DNA from: G963662675 sp963676845
GTDB taxonomy: Bacteria; Bacteroidota; Bacteroidia; Bacteroidales; Prolixibacteraceae
Direction: 5' to 3'
Length of the DNA: 64,000 bases
Assembly: GCA_963676845.2 (NCBI GenBank)
Contig: CAXXKK010000026.1
Location: forward strand, 1-64,000
The notes beneath the pieces were generated by a model that was not told where the DNA came from, did not search any database, and saw only the letters and a program-made list of their open reading frames with translations. Of the stretch, positions 47,291 through 55,360 are shown piece by piece; position 1 is the stretch's first letter, and the number at the start of each line of letters is the position of its first letter. Made by a program: the position numbers and the translations under genes.

Positions 47291-48274
47291 ATGACTGTTA
47301 GCTGTATTTTACTGGAAAGCCTGGATCCATACTTCAATCTGGCAACGGAGGAACATCTTCTGAAAAAGTACGATGAAGATATTTTTATGATTTGGCGTAG
47401 TGAGAGTTCCATTGTTGTGGGGAAACATCAAAATGCACTTGCTGAAATTAATCATCAGTACGTTCGTGAAAACAACATTCATGTAGCTCGTCGATTATCA
47501 GGTGGAGGAACGGTTTTTCATGATCCCGGGAATGTAAACTTCACTTTCATAAAAAGAGTTGAAAAAATGGAGGAGGTTAACTTCAAAATTTTTACCCAAC
47601 CTATTGTTGACGTTTTGAAAAAGTTGGATTTAGATGCTTATACAACCGGGCGAAATGATTTGCTGATTGATGGTAAGAAGATTTCCGGAAATGCAGAGCA
47701 TATCCATAAAAAAAGGGTTTTGCATCATGGCACACTTTTATTTGACAGTCATTTGGATAAACTTCGGAATGCATTAAAGGTTGACTTGTCCCGCTTCGAG
47801 CATAAAGCTGTGCAATCGAACCGAAGTGAGGTCGGTAATATCTCAGAATACCTTAAAAGACAAATGTCAGTTGAAGAATTTGCAAGATTCATTTTTGAAA
47901 ATATTGCAAAGGAATATTCAGATTTCAACGTACTTGAGTTAACTGATGAAGATATTTTCGAGATTAATAAGTTGAAAGAAGAAAAGTATTGTCAGTGGGA
48001 ATGGATTTATGGATACTCGCCTAAGTATAAATATCACAATACGTTAAAAACTTCGAAAGGAAAGGTCCAATTTACGTTTCAGATTGTAAAAGGGAAGATT
48101 GTGGATTCAGTTTGGGATGGGGATTTACCGGAGTCACTTACTGAACAGTTGTCGCAAAAGCTGCTTTCTCAAAATCATGATATTGAAGTATTGAAGCCAC
48201 TTATAAAAAGTCTTGAAAAAGAGCTTTCAATTGAGGGCGTAGTTGTTTCGGATTTATTGGCTGTTATGGCATAA
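47291..48274 (+). CDS. lplA: Lipoate-protein ligase A
   Basis: The 327-residue ligase activates lipoate with ATP and attaches it to carrier lysines. The signature RRLSGGGTVFHDPGNVNFTF is at about 71-90. The catalytic lysine region is NDLLIDGKKISGNAEHI, and a C-terminal accessory domain is present. The -7-like TATTTTTG at 47279-47286 ends only 4 bases before the ATG, so a leaderless start or read-through from the receptor gene is possible. Confidence 0.94.
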   Translation: MTVSCILLESLDPYFNLATEEHLLKKYDEDIFMIWRSESSIVVGKHQNALAEINHQYVRENNIHVARRLSGGGTVFHDPGNVNFTFIKRVEKMEEVNFKIFTQPIVDVLKKLDLDAYTTGRNDLLIDGKKISGNAEHIHKKRVLHHGTLLFDSHLDKLRNALKVDLSRFEHKAVQSNRSEVGNISEYLKRQMSVEEFARFIFENIAKEYSDFNVLELTDEDIFEINKLKEEKYCQWEWIYGYSPKYKYHNTLKTSKGKVQFTFQIVKGKIVDSVWDGDLPESLTEQLSQKLLSQNHDIEVLKPLIKSLEKELSIEGVVVSDLLAVMA

Positions 48275-48275
48275 A

Positions 48276-48313
48276 AACGGATTAAAAACCCGGCAACGAG
48301 TCTTTAATCCGTT
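48276..48313. terminator. Terminator between lplA and the MG2-type gene
   Basis: AACGGATTAAA (48276-48286) pairs with TTTAATCCGTT (48303-48313) around a 16-base loop and is followed by CTTATTATG. It lies between convergent genes. Confidence 0.65.
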
Positions 48314-48327
48314 CTTATTATGCAATT

Positions 48328-50622
48328 TTAATCGACAGTTATTGTCTTTGTTACCTTTTCTATATGTCCCTGATTATCGATAAACTCAACATCAATGTCA
48401 TAAGTTCCACTTACCTGATTGGTAAGAATTTCAGTACCAGCCGAGCCATTTTCATCTATTTTTAAAGAAGGTTCCCAAAATAAAGTTGTTTGCCCGTCAA
48501 TGCCATCATCCAACATATATTCTGCGAAAGAGTTATAGTCTTTTATCACTTCAGCTTCCTTGGCTTGTTCAACTTCACTATTTCCTGTTTTTGTAGAAAT
48601 TACAATAACTCCAATAGAATTCATGGATGTGTATTGCATAATTTCATTAGGATCGGTTGAAACACTTATCGCTTGAATATCTGTTGGTGGAATGTTTTCA
48701 AGAATGGAACTACTTGTTCCCATCTTGATACCATCAATAATAATTAATGCTCCTTCTTGCCCATAAAAGGAGTTAACAATATTTCCAAAAACAATTTGAT
48801 CTCCATCCAGCCTATAAGATTTCATCATTTTCAATACATTTAAAATAGAAGTTCCTGAGTGCAATGCTTCCACGTATTTGTTTTCTCCCATTCTGTCATT
48901 TGATGAATATTCTACATCAGAAAACAGATTAGTATTGTTTGAATAAAATTCAATAGGAGTTTGTGGCTTTTGAACATTAGCATTTAAATATGAAATTGTT
49001 TTCACATAGTCAGCTATGCTGGATTTATTAGTGTTTGGTGTATTTCCTAAAATGGATTTCCATGAGAAATTCTTAAATGTATTGGAGATTAGGAGATAAT
49101 TGAAGGAACTTTCAGAGATTGTTCCATCCTCGTTATATATACTGGAAGCATCAAATATCGGATTTTCCAACATCGAGTTAAACTCGAAAGAGGATACAAA
49201 GTTATCTGCTTGTTCAACTTTTCTTTGAGATGATGAAACCGATAAGCTTAATATTCCTGAAACAGTTTCCTGATCATTATATGTTGGCTTTATTGTTGCT
49301 GTAAAAGGTTGTCCACCTGTGACTTGATTTTTATCGATCTCTAAGTTTAGGTTCATTTTTTCTTTTTTGTCTACATAAATCAAGCGGTCGCTTAATAATT
49401 CGCCATTACTGTCAAAAATACTAATTAAGCTAAGTCCTTGAGTGAATGTTTCTTTAGGAATCTTTATACGCATAGCACCATTTACTGTTAGTGGTGCTCC
49501 CCAAAATAACTGGCTACCCCGGGTTGCCATCAGGTTTATCTCGTGTGCTTGGCCGTCAGTGAAAACCAGGTTTGCATTGATGAACTCATCGTCGGTTCTT
49601 TGGATAGAGAATAAAAATCCATCTGAAGAGAATTCAGGCAAGTCAAAGACTTGACCTTTTCCAATGTCGCTTGTTATTTCAAGTTGATAATTTGTTTCTG
49701 CATCTGCCATGATGTTAAAGATTCCATATCCTGGAATTAGGGTGTTCGCTTGCGCTGTAGTTGAGTTTCCATCGAGTATGTTTGATTCAATATTGATAGG
49801 TTGTCCCAATGCATTGGTAACCAGGAAGCCAACTTTTAATGGTGATCCGGCTACAAAATTTCCTCCTTCAGCATAAAATTCAACTTGCAGTTCTTCTTTA
49901 TCTATACTAAAGGTGTGTTCATATATTTTATGGTTGGAATCATGCAGTTTTAGAGTTAAAGGAGCTTTATATGTTTTATCTGGAATATCAAGATTAATAT
50001 TGATTAATCCATCTTTGGATTTTTCCTTTCCATCTATAATTATTTTATCGTTTTCTATAAGCTCATATTCAATTTTCTTTTTGTATGGATCTCCATTTAA
50101 TTCTTTAAATGAAAAGTTTAACGTATTGGATTCTCCTGCAACCAGAAAATCAGGAATATTGATTTCTTCAACAGTTATTTCATCTTCACTCATAGGATCT
50201 ATGAAAATGAGTTTTGTGAAAACTTCATTCGATTTTGTCATGTAGTTTGTAGAGGCAACCAGAAAATACTTTCCATCAGCGATTCCTTCCGGAATAAGAA
50301 TATTTCCATTCGAAGTTCCTTCTTTTACAGGGAAAGTTTTACCAAATAATTTGCTTCCGGCTTCTTCATATATTTCCAGGTAAAACTCAGAATTAACTGA
50401 GCTTAACCCAGGATAATTGATATTGTTGAAAAAAGCATTGAACCAAACGAGTTCTCCAGGTTTGTAAACTTCTTTATCCGTAGAGATAAAAATTCTTTCA
50501 AAGGGATTATCAGAATAATAATTTGTCAACTGATCCTGGTACTTTAGGATCAAATCTTCTTCTTGTGCAATACTGGAAATTGCATAAAAAGAAAAGAGCA
50601 GAAATAATAGTTTATGTCTCAT
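48328..50622 (-). CDS. Surface MG2-domain protein with TonB-plug-like C-terminal region
   Basis: The 764-residue protein has a signal peptide (to about SSIAQ, residue 19). The N-terminal part starts FISTDKEVYKPGELVWFNAF, the macroglobulin MG2-like opening seen in Bacteroidota carbohydrate- or protein-binding surface proteins. Several Ig-like domains follow. A later segment, GALIIIDGIKMGTSSSILEN, resembles the TonB receptor plug (a secreted plug-like domain without a barrel). Function is unknown. It lies 41 bases after the retropepsin gene on the same strand. Confidence 0.72.
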   Translation of the reverse strand: MRHKLLFLLFSFYAISSIAQEEDLILKYQDQLTNYYSDNPFERIFISTDKEVYKPGELVWFNAFFNNINYPGLSSVNSEFYLEIYEEAGSKLFGKTFPVKEGTSNGNILIPEGIADGKYFLVASTNYMTKSNEVFTKLIFIDPMSEDEITVEEINIPDFLVAGESNTLNFSFKELNGDPYKKKIEYELIENDKIIIDGKEKSKDGLININLDIPDKTYKAPLTLKLHDSNHKIYEHTFSIDKEELQVEFYAEGGNFVAGSPLKVGFLVTNALGQPINIESNILDGNSTTAQANTLIPGYGIFNIMADAETNYQLEITSDIGKGQVFDLPEFSSDGFLFSIQRTDDEFINANLVFTDGQAHEINLMATRGSQLFWGAPLTVNGAMRIKIPKETFTQGLSLISIFDSNGELLSDRLIYVDKKEKMNLNLEIDKNQVTGGQPFTATIKPTYNDQETVSGILSLSVSSSQRKVEQADNFVSSFEFNSMLENPIFDASSIYNEDGTISESSFNYLLISNTFKNFSWKSILGNTPNTNKSSIADYVKTISYLNANVQKPQTPIEFYSNNTNLFSDVEYSSNDRMGENKYVEALHSGTSILNVLKMMKSYRLDGDQIVFGNIVNSFYGQEGALIIIDGIKMGTSSSILENIPPTDIQAISVSTDPNEIMQYTSMNSIGVIVISTKTGNSEVEQAKEAEVIKDYNSFAEYMLDDGIDGQTTLFWEPSLKIDENGSAGTEILTNQVSGTYDIDVEFIDNQGHIEKVTKTITVD

Positions 50623-50663
50623 TTTAGTTATTGGTTTATTGGTTATTCTATTGGTTGGTTTTT

Positions 50664-52238
50664 TTAAAGGACTTTTTTCAGAATAAAGCTTGTTTCTATT
50701 TCTTCTCCGTTTCTTAAAACAATCATCGATATGCTTGTATCTTCTTTCTTTTGCAGTAATATATTTATGTCGTTTAAAGTGAGGTTCTCATAACTTTTAC
50801 GGTTTACTTTTAAAATTTGATCATTTTCTTTTAGTCCGGCTATATCGGCAGGAGAACCTTCCCTGACATTATCGATTGTGAAAATGGGAACTCCCGGGAA
50901 TGGATTGGTAATTTCCAGGCCACTCATATTTTCATTAAATTCTTCTTTAACCTTACTTGTTGGTTTAAGTCTAATTTGTTTGTTGGGATAATTTATGGTA
51001 ACGTAAAAACGTCGTAATATTTCTGCTCCTAATGTCCCGTTTCTGTCATCTGTTATGGCATATTGAATGTATTCTTCATCCGGGAATGAAACAATAGGTT
51101 TATCCAGGAGAACCGGGCCAATCCATAATCCGCTAATTCGTCCTTTTGTTCCATGTAAATCGCCACTTAATCCCTTCCCTAAAAATGTATCAATATGCTT
51201 TTCAGGAATATTGATGCGTTCATCTGATTTTGTAGAAAGCCAAATGGCATCGCTGGCTCCTGTATCAATCAAAAGTTTCACAGAAATAGCCTCATTCTTA
51301 TCCGTCATAATGGTCGTTCGCAAGTAAGGTTTATTGTCTTCAAAGTGAATAGGCATGACAATATCCCTATTATTTACCCGATTATTGAAAAACTGAGGTT
51401 TTGTTAATGTAACTTCTTCGTTATGATAATCTATTTCGACGACAAAATCTTTAAAAAGATCAAAACCTATTAGCCCATGTACAGGAATTCCTAATACTTG
51501 TGAAAATTGAAAGCTTTCATCAATAATCATATTGACAACCTGGTTTTGAGCAATAAGACCTTCAATTTTCATCGTATTATTACCAGATCGATAGGCTGTT
51601 AATGGTTCACCCTGACCTAATCCTGATATTTCAAACGGTTGCATGAAATTCAAGCTAAGTTTATTCACATATGGTAATTCTGTTATAATTGGGGATCGAA
51701 CACCGGTATCCAGAATAAAGTTGAGTGTATCTGAATCATTAATGACAACGGGAACAATAATTAGATTACTCGCTGTTTTAAATTTGAAGGAAACAGATCG
51801 GGCATAGGAGTTTACAAACTCAAATTTGTTCGAACTGGGACTAAGTGTTGTCTGGTTCTGGTAATCAATACTTTCCCTGTAGGTGACAAAATCCCTTACT
51901 ACCAGGAGGTTATCTTCAATCTCAAAAATCAGGTCATAATCAGCCATTAATTTGTTCAAAATAGAACTAACTGGTACATTCGAAACATTAAGGCTGACCT
52001 TCTCATTCTCAAGCAAATCAGAGTTAAATGAATAATCTAATCCAAAATAGTCGCATATGCGTTCAATAACACTTGAAACCTCTTCATCTTCTGCTATAAT
52101 ACTAATATTCTGGTCTAAGAGAGGATTTAACTGGACCGGATCTTGTGCATGTAAAAAATTAGAGGAGAGCAAAATAAATAAAAATGCTCCAAAGAATAAT
52201 TTACCTGTATTTTGCATAAATATCTTCATTACCTTCAA
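50664..52238 (-). CDS. STN-domain protein with two retropepsin-like domains and a PDZ domain
   Basis: The 524-residue exported protein has a signal peptide (to about residue 32) and then an STN-like domain (about 43-115), as at the front of secretins and FecA-type receptors. Two aspartic-protease-like repeats follow, with ILDTGVRSP (Asp 177) and LLIDTGASDAIW (Asp 325). A C-terminal PDZ domain has VREGSPADIAGLKENDQIL. The two DTG sites could pair in one active centre as in pepsin. Substrate is unknown. It is followed by the MG2-type gene, which may be its partner. Confidence 0.78.
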   Translation of the reverse strand: MKVMKIFMQNTGKLFFGAFLFILLSSNFLHAQDPVQLNPLLDQNISIIAEDEEVSSVIERICDYFGLDYSFNSDLLENEKVSLNVSNVPVSSILNKLMADYDLIFEIEDNLLVVRDFVTYRESIDYQNQTTLSPSSNKFEFVNSYARSVSFKFKTASNLIIVPVVINDSDTLNFILDTGVRSPIITELPYVNKLSLNFMQPFEISGLGQGEPLTAYRSGNNTMKIEGLIAQNQVVNMIIDESFQFSQVLGIPVHGLIGFDLFKDFVVEIDYHNEEVTLTKPQFFNNRVNNRDIVMPIHFEDNKPYLRTTIMTDKNEAISVKLLIDTGASDAIWLSTKSDERINIPEKHIDTFLGKGLSGDLHGTKGRISGLWIGPVLLDKPIVSFPDEEYIQYAITDDRNGTLGAEILRRFYVTINYPNKQIRLKPTSKVKEEFNENMSGLEITNPFPGVPIFTIDNVREGSPADIAGLKENDQILKVNRKSYENLTLNDINILLQKKEDTSISMIVLRNGEEIETSFILKKVL

Positions 52239-52515
52239 TGATCTTTTCCCTATTTAGAAAAATGATTTATTAATTTTAATTCAATGTTTTTGTGCAAAGA
52301 GGCTTAATTGTTTCTAAGTTATTAATATAATACGACAAACGCATTAGTTGTTTCATAATAACTGTTAATCTTTTTAGTAAAACGTACTAAATTGTTTGAG
52401 AAAATTGGATTTATGTTCCTTAAAATGTTTTATTGCAGTTATTATTGATTTGAACATTTATATAAAACAATCACTGTTTTTGTTCGTTTAACAGTTTTAA
52501 CGAAATTAATTAGCT

Positions 52516-52980
52516 ATGAAAAAGATTTTTATTGCAACACTGTTTGTGTTTTTTGCATTTTCTCAAATCCAGGCACAAGACTATAATTCTGCTATTGGTT
52601 TGCGAGGAGGTTTGTTTAGTGGTGTAACATTAAAGCATTTTATAAATCATTCAGATGCAGTTGAAGGATTACTTGTAACACGATGGGAAGGAGTTGAAAT
52701 AACTGGTCTTTACGAGGTTCATGATATGGCATTTAATGTTCCAGGACTAAATTGGTATTATGGTGGAGGTGCTCACATAGGTTTTTATGATGAGAATAAT
52801 GTTGATAATCGTTATGATTCGGCTAGTGTTCTTGGGGTTGATGGTATTTTAGGTATTGAGTATAATTTTATGGATATACCTCTAAATATTGGTTTAGACT
52901 GGAAACCTAGTCTTAATCTACTTGGAGGAAATAGTCCTTGGGGAGATGGAGGTGCTCTTTCCATCCGATATGTTTTTTAG
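52516..52980 (+). CDS. Small outer membrane barrel protein
   Basis: The 154-residue protein has a signal peptide (to about SQIQAQ, residue 21). Glycine-rich strands follow (AIGLRGGLFSGVTLKHF, YYGGGAHIGFY, NIGLDWKPSLNLLGG), and it ends in the terminal aromatic pattern ALSIRYVF. It resembles short eight-stranded Bacteroidota outer-membrane barrels. Function is unknown. It is the last core gene before tRNA-Leu and the element. Confidence 0.75.
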   Translation: MKKIFIATLFVFFAFSQIQAQDYNSAIGLRGGLFSGVTLKHFINHSDAVEGLLVTRWEGVEITGLYEVHDMAFNVPGLNWYYGGGAHIGFYDENNVDNRYDSASVLGVDGILGIEYNFMDIPLNIGLDWKPSLNLLGGNSPWGDGGALSIRYVF

Positions 52981-53038
52981 ATGATTTTATTCGGAATTAG
53001 TGACTTAAGTGAATGGAAAAGTTTTTTAAGGTATTTTC

Positions 53039-53068
53039 TTTGCACAACAAAATTTTCCATTATTTTTG
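53039..53068 (+). promoter_or_regulatory. Promoter of tRNA-Leu
   Basis: TTTG at 53039-53042 and TATTTTTG at 53061-53068 are separated by 18 bases, close to the Bacteroidota consensus TTTG-N19-21-TAnnTTTG. The tRNA starts 15 bases after the -7 element. Confidence 0.7.
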
Positions 53069-53082
53069 CATCGCTAATTCAA

Positions 53083-53166
53083 GCCCGGATGGCGGAATTG
53101 GTAGACGCGCTGGATTCAAAATCCAGTGATAGCAATATCGTGTGGGTTCGATTCCCACTCCGGGTA
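53083..53166 (+). tRNA. tRNA-Leu (anticodon CAA)
   Basis: The 84-base cloverleaf has acceptor arm GCCCGGA paired with TCCGGGT, D-arm with GGTAGACGCGC, and anticodon stem CTGGA/TCCAG with loop TTCAAAA (anticodon CAA, reading UUG). It has a long variable arm and T-arm GTGGG TTCGATT CCCAC. CCA is not encoded. Its 3' end is the apparent attachment site of the following element; a second copy of that end is not found in the window. Confidence 0.96.
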
Positions 53167-53169
53167 CAG

Positions 53170-53208
53170 AAAACCCTCTCAAACGCATGATTTGAGAGGG
53201 TTTTGTAT
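53170..53208 (+). terminator. Terminator after tRNA-Leu
   Basis: AAAACCCTCTCAAA (53170-53183) and TTTGAGAGGGTTTT (53191-53204) form a perfect 14-bp stem with loop CGCATGA. It starts four bases after the tRNA. Confidence 0.85.
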
Positions 53209-53245
53209 TTTTATGGGGAACGAATAGGGAACGTTTGATGTTTTT

Positions 53246-53279
53246 AAATAAAAAAGCCCATCTATATTGATGGGCTATC
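53246..53279 (-). terminator. Terminator of the minus-strand small-protein operon of the element
   Basis: On the minus strand TAGCCCATCA and the complementary GATGGGCT form a hairpin followed by TTTTTTATTT. It faces the end of the gene at 53384-53536, about 105 bases downstream. Confidence 0.75.
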
Positions 53280-53383
53280 AAAGAATTTGTAAAAATCTTT
53301 TACCTAGATAAAACAATTAAATTTTTAACGTTAAAAACGTTAGCAAACTGTCTAAAACAAAATTGTACTTTTTCATTTCTTCA

Positions 53384-53536
53384 TTATAAAGAAGATTTAT
53401 TCTCTGGGAGTTGGTTATTGTATAAATAGTACCCAATGCTTGCAATGATTCCAAGTGTTATAAGTACTACTATCCAATTTGTACCTCCTTTCCCAGCGGT
53501 GTATTCAAAAGGATTAAATGCTTGTGAAATTGCCAT
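53384..53536 (-). CDS. Small single-pass membrane protein (50 residues)
   Basis: This ORF of 50 codons starts at ATG 53534-53536 and stops at 53384. It begins MAISQAFNPFEYTAGKGG, has one transmembrane helix (about residues 22-40, WIVVLITLGIIASIGYYLY) and ends with a short charged tail. Its start nearly abuts the stop of the coiled-coil gene at 53539, which supports a real operon member. Function is unknown. Confidence 0.65.
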   Translation of the reverse strand: MAISQAFNPFEYTAGKGGTNWIVVLITLGIIASIGYYLYNNQLPENKSSL

Positions 53537-53538
53537 GA

Positions 53539-54135
53539 TTATATTTGAATTGAGTGAATAATTGCGGTATAAGTGTCTTTAAGATCATTTATTTTAATCT
53601 CCATTTTTTTATTAGTCATGGTACTCCTAAATTTGAGTGTTGCACCATTATTATTTGCGTATATCTTTTTGAGGAATTCATTTTCATAATGCTTGAGCCG
53701 TTCATTTAAGATCACATTTTCATCTTCAATTTCCATTTTTTCCAAGGACACTGAATGCAGCTCACCTGATAGTTCATTTTTTTCTTTTTCAATTTCAACT
53801 TTTTCCAAAGAGACAGTATGTAATTTCTTAGACAGCTCATTTTTTTCTTTTTCGAGTTCAGTTTTCTCTAGAGAAATAGTTTCTAACTCTTCAGATAGAT
53901 CAGCCTTTTCCTGTGAAATTAAATTAAGTTCTTCTGATAAATCATCTTTCTCTTTTTCAATTTCATTTACTTTTTTTGAAGTCTTTTCTTCAGGATTTAA
54001 ATATTCATCTAAAAGAATGCTAAGAAATTCTCCTTTAGAATTTGCTCCTGACTGTTCATAAGTATCATCAAAAAGTTCTGCAAGTTCATTCTTGCCCTGG
54101 ATTTGAATGTTTTTAAAGTTGTTTCTTTTGTTCAT
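53539..54135 (-). CDS. Coiled-coil protein with 21-residue repeats
   Basis: The 198-residue protein has a short globular start with NELAELFDDTYEQSGANSKG and LSILLDEYLNPEE. By its look this could be a ribbon-helix-helix-like fold. A Glu/Lys-rich coiled coil covers about residues 50-150, with three near-identical 21-residue units (VSLEKVEIEKEKNELSGELH type). A small C-terminal domain follows. A DNA-binding head plus coiled coil would resemble KfrA-like plasmid proteins, but that is inference. It lies 2 bases before the small membrane protein gene. Confidence 0.7.
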   Translation of the reverse strand: MNKRNNFKNIQIQGKNELAELFDDTYEQSGANSKGEFLSILLDEYLNPEEKTSKKVNEIEKEKDDLSEELNLISQEKADLSEELETISLEKTELEKEKNELSKKLHTVSLEKVEIEKEKNELSGELHSVSLEKMEIEDENVILNERLKHYENEFLKKIYANNNGATLKFRSTMTNKKMEIKINDLKDTYTAIIHSIQI

Positions 54136-54217
54136 AGTTGTTTTAAATTGAATTATTATAAAAAAGTCTATTTATTGTACATTGTTTTCATTGTTATTTG
54201 AATCTTGTTACCCATAT

Positions 54218-54586
54218 CTATAAAATATAGTAAATGGCTGCAATAAGGATCAGAATTATTATTGTTAATCCTATCGTGCCCCATGGTATTGATGTTTCAG
54301 ATTCTGTTTTATTTGCTTGGTCAATAACTAGATCTACCAATTCAACACCTTGAGAACTGCTTTCTATTTGCATCATGCGTTGAAGAGTGTCCTTTGCTGC
54401 TTCAAGTGCTTCTTCCGCTCTTTGAACAAGTGGAAGTTTGTTTTTGTCGGCCCAACGTCGCCCTGCGCTTTTTATCGCTCTGTCATAAGCATCAAGTCTT
54501 TCTTTGTAGTATGTTTGAGCATCAACAACAGCTTGTTCAGCGACAGCAATTTGATCATTACTAAAGTTTGAATACTTGCTTTTCAT
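54218..54586 (-). CDS. Tail-anchored helical protein
   Basis: The 122-residue protein is helical and charged over residues 1-95 (EQAVVDAQTYYKERLDAYDR). A C-terminal transmembrane helix (TIGLTIIILILIAAIYYIL, about 104-122) ends at the last residue, so it is probably tail-anchored with its bulk in the cytoplasm. It is the first gene of the operon that continues with the coiled-coil and small membrane proteins. Family is not recognised. Confidence 0.65.
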   Translation of the reverse strand: MKSKYSNFSNDQIAVAEQAVVDAQTYYKERLDAYDRAIKSAGRRWADKNKLPLVQRAEEALEAAKDTLQRMMQIESSSQGVELVDLVIDQANKTESETSIPWGTIGLTIIILILIAAIYYIL

Positions 54587-54643
54587 ATAAGAAAACAGTT
54601 AAGTTTTTAATATATCCAATGAATGTTGAGTAATACACCAGAA

Positions 54644-54693
54644 ATTTAGTAGCTATACATTTTTATGATTGATGTATTTAGTAGCTATATATT
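54644..54693. repeat. Two 18-bp direct repeats ATTTAGTAGCTATAYATT
   Basis: Copies at 54644-54661 and 54676-54693 differ at one base and start 32 bases apart, about three helical turns. They lie upstream of the tail-anchored-protein gene. They are likely binding sites for a regulator or initiator. Confidence 0.7.
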
Positions 54694-54800
54694 GATAATG
54701 CACTTGTTATTGGTAGGTGTATATGTCAGCTATTCAAAGAACCATATACTTACAATATACTGTTTGTAGCAGGGGGTGACTGGCGTTTTCTGTAGGCAAT

Positions 54801-54830
54801 TGACAGATAATGACAAATAATGACAGTTAA
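54801..54830. repeat. Three tandem 10-bp iteron-like repeats
   Basis: TGACAGATAA, TGACAAATAA and TGACAGTTAA follow each other without gaps, and a partial TGG unit follows. A 10-base period puts all TGACA cores on one face of the helix. They lie 15 bases beyond the stop of the small HTH gene. Confidence 0.75.
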
Positions 54831-54844
54831 TGGTAGCTTAAGTT

Positions 54845-55039
54845 TTAATCGTCATCAGTAATAGTCAACCTTTCACAGAGGAAATGAACTTGTTTTGGAG
54901 TAAGATATTTCTGTCTAGGATGGTAACCCATCTCCTTTAATTCATCAATTAATCTGACATTTAAGTAATATCTGAATGTACTTAAAGACATCTCGGCTTT
55001 CTTAGCTAGATCCTTTTTATGCATTGACTTACTTTTCAT
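54845..55039 (-). CDS. Small helix-turn-helix protein (DUF4248-like)
   Basis: The 64-residue protein reads KKDLAKKAEMSLSTFRYYLN, a clear helix-turn-helix, and ends QKYLTPKQVHFLCERL. This matches the small DUF4248-type proteins of Bacteroidota mobile elements, which I recall only by pattern. It may bind the nearby tandem repeats. It is downstream of the 93-codon gene on the same strand. Confidence 0.65.
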   Translation of the reverse strand: MKSKSMHKKDLAKKAEMSLSTFRYYLNVRLIDELKEMGYHPRQKYLTPKQVHFLCERLTITDDD

Positions 55040-55102
55040 ATAGAATATATTTAAAATCCGGGAAACACTTTTATAAAAATATACTTCCCGGATCTGGATC
55101 TA

Positions 55103-55360
55103 TTAATAGGGAATAGCCATCTTTGATAGATAATCGTTGATGTATGAAAGATAAATTAAGGATCGGTCAAGTCTTTCATAGTAACGACTTGAAATTTCTT
55201 CTTTATGCAAAAATGTAATTAGAGTAAGGTCAGATAAAGCATCTGTAAACTCCTTTAAATGATCTTCATCTTTTTCACGTAGACTCTCAATAAAACCGGC
55301 TACTTCTTCTGTTACTATTACAGAAACCATTTTGTTGTTTACATCATTTTGTTTTGCCAT
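55103..55360 (-). CDS. Hypothetical protein of the element's replication operon
   Basis: The product has about 85 residues from ATG 55358-55360 (MAKQNDVNNKMVSVIVTEEV); the frame is open to 55384. It is predicted to be mostly helical with acidic stretches (FIESLREKDEDHLKEF) and an aromatic tail. It overlaps the end of the primase-like gene by 17 bases, so it is translationally coupled to it. No family is recognised. Confidence 0.6.
   Translation of the reverse strand: MAKQNDVNNKMVSVIVTEEVAGFIESLREKDEDHLKEFTDALSDLTLITFLHKEEISSRYYERLDRSLIYLSYINDYLSKMAIPY

Noticed and set aside
54801..54830. A CRISPR-like array
   Set aside because: The units are 10 bases, contiguous and without spacers; no cas gene is present anywhere in the window.
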